64,000 bases of DNA from Triplophysa rosa (taxonomy: Eukaryota > Chordata > Actinopteri > Cypriniformes > Nemacheilidae). The notes below the pieces were generated by a model. That model had not been told where the DNA came from. It saw nothing but the letters and a program-made list of their open reading frames with translations, and ran no database searches. The position numbers were made by a program, and so were the translations under genes. Shown here piece after piece: positions 51,200 to 63,584 of the stretch. The first letter of the stretch is position 1; each line of letters starts with the position of its first letter. The stretch spans positions 3,931,426 to 3,995,425 of the forward strand of contig NC_079894.1 in assembly GCF_024868665.1 (NCBI RefSeq), written 5' to 3'.

Positions 51200-53200
51200 T
51201 CAGCGAGAGTCCTTCGAATCTCTCTGGGGTCCCTATGGAGATCAGATCCGATGCGGCCCGAGAGATACTGCGAAGATCAGATCAAACCACAAATTCGCAT
51301 TGGGATTTTCTAACTAGTGATGGAGAATTGAGATAGTTATGATACTGTTCAGTGTTGGGGTTGATGTGGTCCCATCTTAAGAAAATCTCGCGAGCTGGTT
51401 TCGTTGAATGATGGATGGACAGTTTCAAAACCCTTGATGTACACGCTTATTCCTTTAATCCCAAACGATTGCACTTATCTGACAGACGCTTGCCTTTGGG
51501 TCTTCAGAACAAAGCATTGTTTATGAGATGATTGGTTTTGAAATCGCAGGCTTTTGATGATTCATATCTTGTGTCTGACTACCGAGACCGTAGGTTGTGT
51601 TTATACTGGGTGGATTCTTTAGCATCAGTCCAACTGGAGAACACAACTCTATTTTAATCCCTTCTGCCTCGAGTCTCACAGATGTGATGGAATGAGGACA
51701 TTTCTGGAAAGAGAGAGAGAAAATGAACTTGTAAGATGGAGCAGAAGTTGAGTGAACTGTGGATGCAGTGCCTCTGTCTGTCCCGTGTGTCTAGACTCTC
51801 ATCAGTATTGCAGGAACTAGTGCTAAGAGTCAAACCAGGTTGAGTAGGTCATGATCTAGTTCTTACTTAAATACATTTTTGAATATGAAATGTGAACAAT
51901 ATTAAAAAATGCGCCATACTCGTAAACAAATACATGTAATTAATTTAAAGCAGCAGGCTGTGACTTTTGGCTCTCTATCGCCATCTCTGTTTAAACATAA
52001 AAGTGTAGGTAACTTTACGTACTTAGATTTACATTTCTACGAGTCAAATGACATGAAACTGACATTTTCCACAAACAGCTCAAATAATACATCATTACAA
52101 AGCTTTGGAGACAGTTTTGAACAAAAATTGTATGTACTTGCTCAATAACTGATTTCTATTTTTTTTTCTTACATTTACTTGCTGAATGCAATTCTTTTTT
52201 AATTTCTAGTTAGATTTAGTTCATTAGAGTAGTGTGAGTTTTCCATTTATGTTACATTTTTAGTGTGGTTATTTTTTTCAGCTTGGTGTTGAAACACAAA
52301 TAACCAAATAGCATGCGCTCTATGAATTTCAATTGCAACTTACAATATTGCGAAATAAAACACAAGGAGAGAAATTACGAAAACAGATAGACATCAACAT
52401 ACTACAATACCGAGAAGTTAAAAGATAAGTTCCGAATAAATACATCAGTTTATTGAGAACGAAGACAAGTATGATTTTAGACATGATTTCAAATATGAGC
52501 TAAAAGTGTGATACGCATCTGCATTGTGCCACACGGTATTCACTCGTTTTGAGATTTAGCCTTTCAGACACAAAGTGTTGCACAACCGTAGCTGTGCATG
52601 GTCCATGTGCGCAGTAAGTTCAGTAACTTCCTGTAGACTATTTCATAACAGGAAATCACTTACTTCAGCTTTTGCTGTGTGTGAACAAACCTCCAAAAAT
52701 GCTTTTAAAAACGGTTTATTCATTCAAGTTTATTCATGTGTCCTAGTATACAGTTTTCAACTATTTTATCTTCTGAGGAAAACACTTAAAACTAGAAAAG
52801 TCAAAGTGTATTTTTAATATATCCTTGTTCTCAATCTGTTGACTGAGATAAGCTTAAAGGATAATGAAGTATACTTGGCTTGTAGTTGCATCTTTTTAAC
52901 TACCATGTTTATAATGCATGCGTTTATACATGTTCATATAATAACATTATAATAAACACTGTAATAACATATAAATGGTAAACTACAATATACATTTTAT
53001 TTGAAAAACTTGGAAGAAAAAACTACTAAACTAGCAGTTTTGCTGAGCACATACTTCAAAGTGTGCTAACTAAATGCATGAACTAAAATGTGCTACAAGT
53101 ATTGAACTAGTAGGCTACGGAGTATAGTTCACTTGCAGTACAAACGAAAAAAACTTAGTAGGCTACTAAACTTTAAGTATACTGTAGTTTACAACTGTTA
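51200..53200. other. Upstream of KIAA0040 coding exon, no exon recognised
   Basis: Contains ATCTCGCGAG at 51385-51394, which resembles the TCTCGCGAGA promoter element, and otherwise unique AT-rich sequence. Non-coding 5' exons of KIAA0040 could lie here or further right. Confidence 0.35.
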
Positions 53201-53206
53201 CTCTTA

Positions 53207-53905
53207 GGCTGCGTCCAAATACCCCTTGGCCTTGGCCACTTAAGAGCACGTACACGCGACAGGAAGTAAGAGTGCAAGTCTGTCCAATGTCATAAAAACG
53301 CCAAAGTGTAGTAGTGCTCTTAACACACACTAAACCCACACTTTCTTCAATACCGCATCCGAGCGGTATTCAGGGCTAAGTGTATCCCATTATGCATCAC
53401 GTTCTGGATATGAATCATGAGGCTTTTTGCTCGGGTCTCGTGAGATGTTGCGGAAAGCTTTCCAGTGTATGTTACACTACTACTTTTTAAGGTTATATCT
53501 TTAGCTATTCTGTGTTTGGCTAACGTGTTTTTCTTTTGTTTCTGTTTTTTGGGTACAGCTGCTTTGATACAATACAAATAAAGCACTATAAACATAAATC
53601 GGACTTGACTATAATTAGATATTACATATAATTTCGTAGTAAAACGTAAAGTGTTACACATTTTATTGGTGAAAACTCCAGAGTTATGTATTTTGTAAAA
53701 CTGCTTTTTATAACATAATAAGAAACACCACATTAATTACATGTTTGCACTTGCTAAGTGTGTCCCATCGGGTTAGAAATAACATGCTCACTTGGGATCT
53801 TCACGCCCACTAGAACACTAGGGCCAAAAACAGAAAATACGTCATGAAAGTAGTCAAGTGGTCAAGTGCAAAGACCCCCAAAAGTGGGGGTATTTGGACG
53901 CAGCC
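53207..53905. mobile_element. DNA transposon remnant with perfect 19-bp inverted ends (PIF/Harbinger-like?)
   Basis: GGCTGCGTCCAAATACCCC at 53207-53225 is exactly complemented at 53887-53905. Flanking triplets TTA and ATA would fit the 3-bp TWA duplication of PIF/Harbinger with one change. A 128-codon minus-strand frame inside shows no transposase motif. Subterminal words (CACTTAAGAGCACGTACA and TAGTCAAGTGGTCAAGTGCA) also pair loosely. Confidence 0.8.
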
Positions 53906-54260
53906 ATAAAATACGCTTCAAGTATACTTTTATAAACTTAAAAGTGTTCCAATTTAGTCCTAAGTAGTATTGAAATACAGCAGTACACTTACAAGTACGA
54001 GTGCAATGATAAAAGTATACTTACAAGATAAAGTAAACATAAAAATATAAACTGTACAAAATTAACCAATTTCAGCTGTCTTTAAATAAAGTTAGCTTAG
54101 TAAACTAGATTGTTTAAGTCAGTTCAATATAATTTAAGCTCATTTGATTCAACTTTAAAAAAATTATAAAGCTGTTTAACTTAACTTTTTTTACAGTGTA
54201 GGCCTACTTGACCTTGGGAGGGTAAATGTGGTTGTTAAAAATGAAAAATATTTGGAATGG
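53906..54260. other. AT-rich spacer
   Basis: Contains AAGTATACTT-type words and, at about 54180, a TTTTTTTACAGTGTAGGC end of a CACTGTAAA-type MITE without a partner. Confidence 0.4.
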
Positions 54261-54264
54261 AAAT

Positions 54265-54478
54265 GAAGAGTTTGGTTCCAAAATGGAACCACTGGTTTTC
54301 GAAAATCATGTTTTTATTATGTTATCATGTTTTTCTTGTTTTATCGTGTTAGTTAGCTGTATTTTTCAAAACAAACCAACTGCAGTTTGATTGATATTAG
54401 TTGGAACGCGCAATAAAAAAACATGATTTTTGACTAATTTTAAAACCGGAGTTAGCTCATTTTGGAACCAAACTCTTC
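54265..54478. mobile_element. MITE with GAAGAGTTTGGTTCC inverted ends
   Basis: GAAGAGTTTGGTTCCAAA and the next three bases (54265-54285) are perfectly complemented at 54458-54478. A second pair of inner words, AAAATCATGTTTTT and AAAAACATGATTTT, extends the fold-back. Length 214 bp. Confidence 0.85.
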
Positions 54479-56400
54479 AAATATTTCTAAAACAATGCCT
54501 ATTTAATAAAAGTAATAAATCATAACAAATACACTTAAGTATACTTCACAAAATCAAATTAAGTACATACCATTAAGTCCTCTTCAAGTTTGACTTGTAC
54601 AAGTCGAGACCTGTAAATCAACATACTGTAACATGTTTCAGTGGTAGACCACCAGAGCATGCTTTCACATGTACACCTGCAGTAATAGACCTATATTATC
54701 TCATCTCCTCTTAAATACAGATTACAAAAAAGCCCGGCACGGATCTTTTCTGTCACTGACTTCAGCAGCACAAGCGTTGCGAAGAATCACATACTGTACA
54801 TCCTCGCTTGATCTATAAAGGTAAACAGGAAGACTCTCTCAACTTCACGCAAAACCAGGATGAAGGACTGTTGTTACATTACAGGACAAACCATTTGAAC
54901 CTGTTTGAACCAAAGTCAGTCTCCAGTTGCTGTACCCAAACGATCTACATCCAAGATGCCCAACGAATATTACATTTCCAAGAGAAATGCTGGAGCATGC
55001 TTAACCTTTCACAAGACAAGCGAGAACATTGTCTTAACGCAACCCGTCCCCCAAGGCACTTTCTTAGTGTTTGAGAGAGAAAGAGAGCCAAAAAAGCTTG
55101 GGTTTAATACACGGTAGCTGCTTAGTTTAGAAAAACAATAGCATCCATCCTAAAACAAAGTTACAGCGTCGGCCTCGTATTCAAAAACTCGCCTGCTGCC
55201 AGACCTGTTGTGGAAATATTTATAAAAGTAGAGAAGCTTTAGAGAGGCGGTATAAGCCTCAACCTGCCCGGTTTACAGTATATTCATGAAAGATTGTATC
55301 TCCTGCCTTCCTCCTCCGGTGATGTCGTATTTTGAATACTTGAAAGAATCAAGTTCACTAAACAGAGCAGCAATGCAAACAGAATGAGATTCATCACATC
55401 TTTCCCAAGACTAATCTCACAAAGGTCAACAGTTATTTAAGGCATATCCAGAAATATGCTCTCGTCTTCGACGGTGAAACTATTCAACATGTGCAACGCA
55501 TCGCAACACCAAAAAAAGGCATATTTCTCAACATGTCCACGAGCTTCTCCATTACACCCAATGTCGGTCACAGCGATGGAGGAACGCAGAAGTTAAATGG
55601 GCAGATGGCCTGAGTCGAGTTAGCTGTTCTCACCCGCGCCGCATGTGACAAACAGATGCTCATCGGGCCAGTAATCCATCATTTCTCAGCACAGCAGTAT
55701 TAAACCTTACCGGCTCAGATCAGGGCCAGACGTCTCTCCCCAGGTCTCATTTCAACTGCACAGCTCTGACAGCACGCACGGCTCATATCCACCGCTGTAC
55801 CTGGACTCGGCATGCAAGAGGAGGAGTTGAGTCACACGTTCTCAATCTCCCCGGGCCGTGCAGTATAAGAAAGAGCTCTCTGTCTGCTCTCCGGCTCTGT
55901 TGCCTGACACGCTGCATTCTTGTGGTTGTTTTATACACTCTGGTTCCCTGTGATGTCACAGGAGGAAAGAGGGCGGGCGTGTTTACAAATCACACAGGAA
56001 CACAGCTTTTAAGCAACTCTGAGAGTGAAGAAAGGAACTGAAATAGGTGGAGGGCGAGAATCGTTGCTTTGCCAAACGCTTTGATGGTGTGCACATTTGT
56101 TGCATTTTGTTAAAAGTGAAATACAAGGAAAAATACTTTACGGTCAACGGAAGAAATAAGTCCATCTAACAAATGTTTTCATTATTGCGGTATGTTTGAT
56201 TTATAGTTTGTAACATTTAGAGAGTAAACTTTGAAAATGCCACTTTGCCAAAACAGGCCAGTGGAGGAAAATGGCTTTGAAAGGAAAATAGCTTTGCTTT
56301 AGATACGCCACAACTACTTTTGAGCAACAAAATATAATGAACAGCAAATTATTGCTAAAGGTTCTGATGCGGTTTGTTTCTACACTGTAAAAACTGCACG
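54479..56400. other. No protein gene; weak TATA-containing patch
   Basis: At 55840-55900 a GC-rich stretch (CTCCCCGGGCCGTGCAG) is followed by TATAAGAAAGAGCTC, which looks like a TATA promoter on the plus strand. No downstream exon was found. Small open frames near 54808-55117 overlap in two frames and look random. Confidence 0.35.
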
Positions 56401-56429
56401 GTTGGGGAAACAATATGCAAATGTTTTTC

Positions 56430-56624
56430 ATAGTCATGTAAGTCAATTGTCACATCCATAACGGTTCATATTTCTCATAAACGGACACATGAAAAATGAA
56501 ATAAAAAAGCTATTTTATGGGCTACAAAATGATATCCCTTCTCCATGCGTTTTTGTATTATTGCTTCTGGTTTGTGTATTTTAATTCACAAAAAAGTGCG
56601 TTTTTTTCTCGTTACATCCATAAT
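56430..56624 (-). repeat. Unnamed dispersed repeat, copy 2 (inverted relative to 19 kb)
   Basis: The reverse complement carries ATGGAGAAGGGATATCATT, AAAATAGCTTTTTTATTTC and TTATGGATGTGACAATTGAC, matching 19057-19245. As there, the unit is bounded on both sides by GT(T/C)A(T)-GGATGTGAC-like direct words (complements at 56449 and 56611). Confidence 0.6.
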
Positions 56625-56639
56625 TGCCAATTTGTTACA

Positions 56640-58200
56640 TTAAAGATATATTTCTACCTGATTTGATCCGGTCAATGATAGCGTAGTCAGGCTGAATGAG
56701 TCATAGTGAATATTTTCAATAAAGCTAATTGGTTAACCTGACAAAACATTGTACAATGAAAGAACAATGAAAACCAAAGCAGCATTTTACAGTCAAGTCT
56801 TTCAAGCGTGGAAAAGAACGAGAAATGCAGAACTGAAAGTTTATTTAAGTCACAGTTAAAGCATGACCTTCTCTTAGTCATTGAAGTAAAACAGCAATTA
56901 CCAACACTGCATTAAACTAGATGTTTCCAAAGTCATATAGCTAAAAATAGAGTTTTAATAAGCACAAATTCCTTTTTTAACCCTCCATTTATTTTCAAAC
57001 TACTAACTTAAATTGTCTGGTTTCTTTATTGAAATGAAATAGAGAAGGCTTATCTGGACCGCACGTTGCAATGAGCCTTCTACCCGACCGGGTCTGTGTC
57101 AAACTTCTTGTCTCTAGGTGAGGGTTTTTATTTTTTTCGCGCGTGGACACAACTTTAACCTTCAGATTTGTTCATTCACTCTCAGCTTTCAAACCTAAAA
57201 GCTACAGCGCTATAGACGTCCGTGTTGTACTAAACAGAAGGATGCAAACTTGAATGATCTCTCTCTTTTCCATCGTCTTACTGTTTGACGTCATGTCGTC
57301 TGATTGGATCCTTCAGAAGCTGCACATTACACATGATCCCGACGGCACAGAATGTGCTTGAGAAACAAGGGTGTTGGGTTTGTGAGCAGCGCTGTACTAA
57401 TGAAAACTAAAGCAGCGAGCCTCTGAATCCAAATATAGTCCAGAGCGTTACGAAGCAGCCAGAGCCGTAGCTCATGAGTCATTCTTATGAAATGTATCAG
57501 AGCGGCGCTATGAAAACAAGAGGAGAGACCTGAGAACTTGCTCTGCTATGCCATACATGGACCTTCCCCACGCTGGCACTTTAGAAATCTAAATGGGTGA
57601 TTTACAGTCAAATTTGACCCTTTCGTGAGGTCACGTGTTTGCATTAGTTTAATGCATTGCATTCCGGCTCAGTACCATACCTTTCTCAAAACAAGGAACT
57701 CAGCGTGAAAGCGTGTAAAGCTAACAAAAGTTTCAGTTTCATACATTTGTATGAAACGTTGAAATTGTACTTCCTGTCCCCACCCAACACCAAACCCACC
57801 CACTTTGAGCCCTATTTATAATACACTATTTACATTGTGGTGTGGAAAGTAATGAGTAATGAAGCATCTAGAGTTTTTGCTTGAAACATCCCAGCATAGG
57901 TTCATAACTTCGTTGGACTTGTCCACTTTCGACCCCCTCTTTGTGTATGCATGTGTGTTTCTGCTTTCCCTGCCTTATACAATCAACTCTATTGTAATAG
58001 ATTTACTTTTGGTCAGAAAAAGGTCAGCCTACACAATTTCCTTATTCTGTCTTGTCTGTTTCTTTGTAATGATATTTTGAATATTCTGTTATATAATTCC
58101 AAAGTATTGACTCACTGCTTAACTAACCACAGTGACAATTTAGTTATTTTAAAATACAGTCTAACAACGCCGTTAAGAGTGATCACACTGAACTGACTGA
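56640..58200. other. No gene; CRE and CCAAT pair
   Basis: A perfect palindromic CRE, TGACGTCA, at 57286-57293 is followed 10 bp later by ATTGG (57303-57307), an inverted CCAAT box. The surrounding 57100-57500 is less AT-rich than average. This is a candidate distal promoter, perhaps of KIAA0040 on the minus strand. GTTTCATACA/TGTATGAAAC near 57733 is a small palindrome. Confidence 0.35.
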
Positions 58201-58202
58201 TT

Positions 58203-58960
58203 GCTCTTTTCCATATACAGTGCATGACATAGGTTCTGTCATTCGGAAACATGGCTTTTCCTATCACTGCTATGCGGATGATACACAACTCCACCTGTCA
58301 TTTCAGCACGCCTGAGTGACATTTCGCTCTGGATGAAGGACAATCACCTGCAGCTGAACCTTGCAAAAACTGCTTGTAATCCCGGCCGACCCAAAGATTC
58401 ATCCCAACCTCTCCATTCAACTAGGCTCATCGACCATCACACCTTCCAGGACGGCCAGAAACCTGGGAGCGGTGATCGATGATCAGCTAAACTTCACAGA
58501 TCATGTTACCAGCACCACCTGGTCCTGTAGATTCATCCTCTACAATATTAGGATGATTAGACCTTTCCTAGTCCTAGTCCAGGCTCTTGTCCTGTCCAGA
58601 CTGGACTATTGCAATGCGCTACTGGCTGGACTTCCAGCTTGCACAACCAAACCTCTACAGATGATCCAGAATGCAGCGGCGAGTGGTCTTCAATGAACCG
58701 AAGAGAGCGCACGTCACTCCTCTCTTCATATTGGCTCCCTGTAGTCGCTCACATCAAATTCAAGCCTCTGCTCCTGGCCTACAACACCACCACTGGTACC
58801 ACCAAAAAAAACTAGCTTTGTATACTGTGGTGGGCTATATGACACCAGTTTTACTGCACTTATGCGTTTGGTTGTCCTGCTGTTGTTCCAATTCTATTCT
58901 TCTATTGTTTACCTCATTTGTAAGTCGCTTTGGATAAAAGCGTCTGCTAAATGACTATAT
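58203..58960 (+). mobile_element. L2-like LINE, 3' part of ORF2 and 3' end
   Basis: The first piece reads HGFSYHCYADDTQLHLSF, with the YADD reverse-transcriptase active-site box (58271-58282). After a frame change come RNLGAVIDDQLNFTDHV, RLDYCNALLAGLPACTTKPL and then RAHVTPLF with LAPCSRSHQIQA in shifted frames. The end TTGTAAGTCGCTTTGGATAA with AAGCGTCTGCTAAATG is the typical fish L2 3' terminus. Several frameshifts make it inactive. Confidence 0.9.
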
Positions 58961-59640
58961 TTAAATGATTTGTGTTCAGCTTGGACCATATTCAAGCAGA
59001 AACACATAAGAGTTTACAGTAACGCACAGTTAAAGGCCTCAGGCCTATACTTATTATTGGCTTTCACGCCCTAAAGGGCACTTCTGTGGTTTCAGACCAC
59101 ATGTTGTGACATCTTGATAAAAGAACAAAAGCGTGACCATGCCCATTGCAAGACGGTAGGTAGAGAAATTATGCCTGAGACCATTCATTCCAACATGAAA
59201 GCTTGCTTTTTCACTAAGAGCTTATTCTTCTTGCGAAAGCTTTTTTGTATCCTCGAGTTGAAGTGTGCCCTAGAAATATCCAGCAATTTCCTGTCAGCAA
59301 ATGGTGTGTTTCACAGAATAGTGTGATATGACCTTATTTCCTGCTTTGAATGACTACTTGGCACATTTATGACATATTTCCACGCTCTAATAAAAATAAT
59401 GACAAACTGACGTTTACTCGTTTAAAGAAGAAAAGTTCATATTTTAAAGTCTAAATGAACCATGAAAGCTAATCCTATTCTCAGTCATATCTTATTAAAA
59501 AAGAACTTCAGACAGATAACGTAATAATAAGTTTGCTGTAAACATAATCTCAAGTGCTTTTCTATATAAGCAGGACAAAAGACATCATGCTTCAAATTCA
59601 ACATTCGCAATTTAAAAGCATGCAACTGTGCTCCTGTACC
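58961..59640. other. No recognised feature
   Basis: Unique-looking AT-rich intergenic sequence between two transposons. Confidence 0.4.
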
Positions 59641-59644
59641 TCGA

Positions 59645-60299
59645 TCTACATCACCGTTCAAAGGTTTAAGACCACTTATTTCTTAATATTCTTTTTTTCT
59701 GGATTGTACACTGTAAAAAACAACTAGTAGGATTTATGCACAGGATTTTCACACAGGTTTTTGCACAAAATTTGAGCACATTTTACTAACATTTTTTTTG
59801 TAAAGTTTTCCCCACACAGTTTTGTAAAGTCAATTTTACTTACAAAACGGTGTGCAAAAACTTTACGAAAATCTTTGAAGTAAATTTCACTTTAAAAAAC
59901 TGTGCAAAAACTTGCATAAATAACGCAAAAATGTGTAAATCCTACTAGTTGTTTTTTACAGTGTGTAATAATAAAAAACTTATCAAAAACAATAATGCGA
60001 TGATAAGAATTGTGTTAAAAAAACTAAAACAAAGTATCCTCAAAGTAGCTGCAATTTGCTTTGAATTTGCTAATTCTCATCTTATCAGCCAGTTTCTTCT
60101 GGTCTCACATTAAGCTGCTTTTCAAACATTTTTTAACATATGATATTATTGGCTGCTTTCCCCCATTATTCAGTCCAAATCATCCATCAAAAAAAAAAAC
60201 TTTATTAAATAAAATCTTGGTTTTCTAATGAAGAAAATGATTATTGTTTTCACAATTGTATTTGTCTATAAAAATAATTTCAAATGTATGAACGGTAGT
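59645..60299. mobile_element. Old Tc1-like non-autonomous element with CACCGTTCAAA ends
   Basis: The left end CATCACCGTTCAAAGGTTTA and the right end CAAATGTATGAACGGTAGTG are inverted. This is the common fish CACTACCGTTCAAAAGTTT element type. It is interrupted by a MITE at 59709-59963. Confidence 0.65.
59709..59963. mobile_element. MITE nested in the Tc1-like element, perfect 28-bp inverted ends
   Basis: The first 28 bases (CACTGTAAAAAACAACTAGT and on to 59736) are exactly complemented by 59936-59963. TGTA flanks both sides (59705-59708 and 59964-59967), a likely target duplication. The interior has further loose inverted words (TTTTTGCACA, TGTGCAAAAA). Length 255 bp. Confidence 0.92.
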
Positions 60300-60345
60300 G
60301 AACATGGCAAGCAACACCAAAACTGTGAAAGCGTATTAAATGCAT

Positions 60346-60385
60346 TGTAAGTTGCTTTGCATAAAAGCATTTGACATATGCATAC
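60346..60385 (+). repeat. Fragment of an L2-type 3' terminus
   Basis: TTGTAAGTTGCTTTGCATAA then AAGCATTTGACATATG is a diverged copy of the tail seen at the end of the L2-like LINE at 58920-58955. Confidence 0.55.
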
Positions 60386-61920
60386 AGTAAAATAAAACAC
60401 ATTTAAATGTACTAGCCGTTTTGTTTCATTTCTCCGTTCCACTGACCTGCCAAAGCGTGCTAAAACAAACTCTACCATTTAAAACACTTCTATTAAAAAA
60501 CACTTTTACTCATTCTGGAAAGCTACTGAAGAATGCACCTTACCTGCGGTCGTGCATTGATTTCTGGTGTACCTCCAAAACATTTGCATCAACTGGAACT
60601 CCTTTGCTTCTGTTGAAACCATTCCAGACACTTGAACTTGGTTTCTCATTTAACAGCAGCGTGTGTGTGTGTTGCTGTTACGGAGTCCTCTGTCGACAGT
60701 CAGCCGCCCAGCCTCTTATTTTGATGTCAAGCGTGATTAGTTTGCAGCGTTCAGTGACTTGTAAAGATTCGGGGGGTGGTGTACTCTGCCTACTTACATC
60801 AAACTCGCCCTAGGCAAGCGGCATGGACCAAGAGAACTGATAAGAGAATCCAAGGCCTGGGGTTTAACAATTTCAAGAGTCCTTTTAGTTGGCAATCTGT
60901 GTCCATGAAGTTATTATCAGGGTAGTTGTGTTAGTACCTGGGGCACTGCTGTAATCCCTACATGGTTAAAGAAAAAGTGCAGAAAAATGGGAAAATCACT
61001 GCTGCTTTAACATAAGTCTTCTGTCTAACCGCTTCACATGGAAAGAAGGTCATTATAGTCATGGCTTTGTCACAAATAAAGAGGATTTTTTTGACGTCTC
61101 TGGAGCACAAATGAACACCTAGCAGTCTAATGGAAAGTACAGCACAAATAAACGGCATATAAAGTCTCATCACCATGCAACCGCCGATGATTCTGTTCCC
61201 ATCCATCACAAAACGCATTCCCTATGCCCACCTTACTTTTTTTATAAAGAGTTTATGCACCTCCACAGTGTGTCAGGTCTGGTAGTGAGAAAATATTCCT
61301 TTTTTCAGGATTTTTGAATGAATAAAGTTTGTAATCTCGATCTCATCCTCCAAGGAGCTAATGATAGGGATGGGAAGGGTCTGACCCCAAATCAAGCTTT
61401 GAACTCCACGAGAAAGGAAAGGGGTTTTAAAAGCGAAGGGGTTTAATGCAAATCAGAATGTTTTGGTAACATGCAGTTTAAAGTTTAAAGCCCTACACTC
61501 TGAATGAGTAATATCTGAAAAAAACTGGTTGTGTATAGCATTAGCAGTATAAAAGATGTGGGTATACTGTACTATAAAAACAGAAAATAGTGTACTATGT
61601 ATACTATACTATAATGTACTGGAAAAGTGTATGGCTTTGAAAACCAGCATCTTTCAATCGCATAAATATAATGCACAATACATAAGAACACATTTTGTCA
61701 ATGACATCACATGAATGTGATTAAAATCTGATTTGGCTATGCAAACTGTACATTTATATACTAAAAACAGAAAAGTTTTTCCTGTGCGTTTTTGAAAAGC
61801 TTTGCAGACAATAACATTGTAACAATTGTTTGTGTGAAAACTACTAAAAAAAACGCTGAATTATGCACGAAAGGCCAGTAGTTGGCCATATCACATTGTA
61901 AAGAGAAACTAGCCTTTACA
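60386..61920. other. Intergenic DNA, no gene recognised
   Basis: A 130-codon plus-strand frame at 60421-60813 has no recognisable domain and spans a (TG)n run near 60661. The rest is AT-rich. Confidence 0.4.
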
Positions 61921-61923
61921 CAT

Positions 61924-62175
61924 AAGCTACGTCTCGATTTGAAGGCTGCGTCTTCTGGAGGTCGCATTCATCCATCACATACATCATTGAGGTTTTCTTA
62001 TTTCAGTTTAAAAAATTATAAAATGAACATTTTTTTCTTCTAAGACGTAATCATTGTAGTTTCAATCTTGCCTTAAAATGTAACGGTTGCTTTTCTGAAA
62101 TAAAACCTGAACTAATAAACCTCGATGACGTATGCGGCCTCCGGAGGACGCAGCCTTTGAATTGAGACGCAGCTT
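61924..62175. mobile_element. MITE with AAGCTRCGTCTC inverted ends
   Basis: The left end AAGCTACGTCTCGATTTGAA, then GGCTGCGTCTTCTGGAGG, pairs with the right end, whose reverse complement reads AAGCTGCGTCTCAATTCAAA, then GGCTGCGTCCTCCGGAGG. Length 252 bp. The GGCTGCGTC word is shared with the ends of the element at 53207. Confidence 0.85.
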
Positions 62176-63580
62176 TATTGCATTCTTCTACAGAGTGGCG
62201 AAAGCATACTGTATGGGGAGGCAGTGGGGTCAGTTTATTAAAAACGTCGGCAAACTCAGAATCTTGAACAGCACTATTCTGTAGTCCACCATTATTGTTT
62301 TGGTTACTTTGAAGTACCAGTGTTTCTCAACCTGGGTGATTTATAATATAATCATTTAAAAAGAGTCAAACGAGTTCTGAGTGAGGGGCCTTCGAATATT
62401 ATTGTGGATAACGGGGAGCTTGAAATCAAAAGGTCGAGGATTACTATAGACTGAACATGTAATATGACATCACTCTTTTCACCAATTTGTGTTTTTGTCA
62501 TTTACACTCACACAATAACAGGCCTCCATGTTTGCGTAAATGAAAGGCTAAAACACCGTTTTTTCGGATGAGAAAAGAATGTCGTGGAAACACCCCCTAA
62601 AACTAAAAAAAGAGTTTCTGTCTCCAAAATACTTCAAATAAAATAACACATCCTTAAAAATGACCCGGTCGTTGCTGTAGAAACGCTGTCAAATCATTTC
62701 ACAACCAAACACAGAAGTTGTATTTTGAATATTTTATTAATGTGTAGAAAATGTATTAAAAAGGAACTATACAGCACATTTTAAGTTAAACTAGAGCTAA
62801 CTGGATCTGTTACATTGATATCCAAGGTTATTTGGCAGAATGTGGTCAGCGAGTTAGGGAGAAATGTTTCAGAGAACGTCCTTTTGCACACACTTTACTG
62901 TACCTGCTTCATTTGTGTTCATGCTAAACACATCTTTCCAAGAGCCGCATAAAGGATGAGCAGTCAAACAGCTTTACTGCTCCATTACATCCTTACATGT
63001 ACAAAACGCAAGGGACTTTTTACAATATCAGGGTAAAATCAAATAACCAGCATAACGGAGTGCTTCCCGTGAAGTGTTTCCACGGTAACTGTTAAACCAT
63101 AAGCGGGTAAGTGGATGGCAGGCGTATCGAGAACTCGAAGCCATATGCCGAGTCAATGAATAATGAAGGAAAATCTGCCTCTGTGTATCTGTTGAGAAGC
63201 TGTCCCAAACACTACACGACATGCAATCTCTGTTCCTCTTTCAGAAAATAAATAGTGTGAAGCCACAAACAGTTCATTTGCTAAACGAAACAAAATAAAT
63301 AAAAACGTACTTCCTCACTCATGTTCTCCACAGAGGAGCAACTGGGAATACGTTGCCTTCTGGTGCAGGCAAAATGTGAGTGTTTCTCAATGTTAACAGC
63401 AATCATTTTGAGCCGATTAAGAATGTACTTGGTTTCCAATTCCCATCCCAGCTGCTACTGTAGTCTAATCGTTCGCCTTAAATATAACGAAGAACGAAAA
63501 TGAAAGAAAAGGGAAGAAAGTCTTTGAAGAGAAATCACAGTGCCGTCGCTCGGAAGAGGCTCATTTGGAGATCTGCGACT
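62176..63580. other. Intergenic DNA, no gene recognised
   Basis: AT-rich sequence; open frames are short and isolated. Confidence 0.4.
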
Positions 63581-63584
63581 GTGA

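Noticed and set aside
53347..53733. 128-codon minus-strand frame as a transposase
   Set aside because: It lies inside an element with inverted ends but has no DDE-type motif or other known pattern.
60421..60813. 130-codon plus-strand frame as a gene
   Set aside because: Includes a simple (TG)n run and no recognisable domain; no promoter or splice context.
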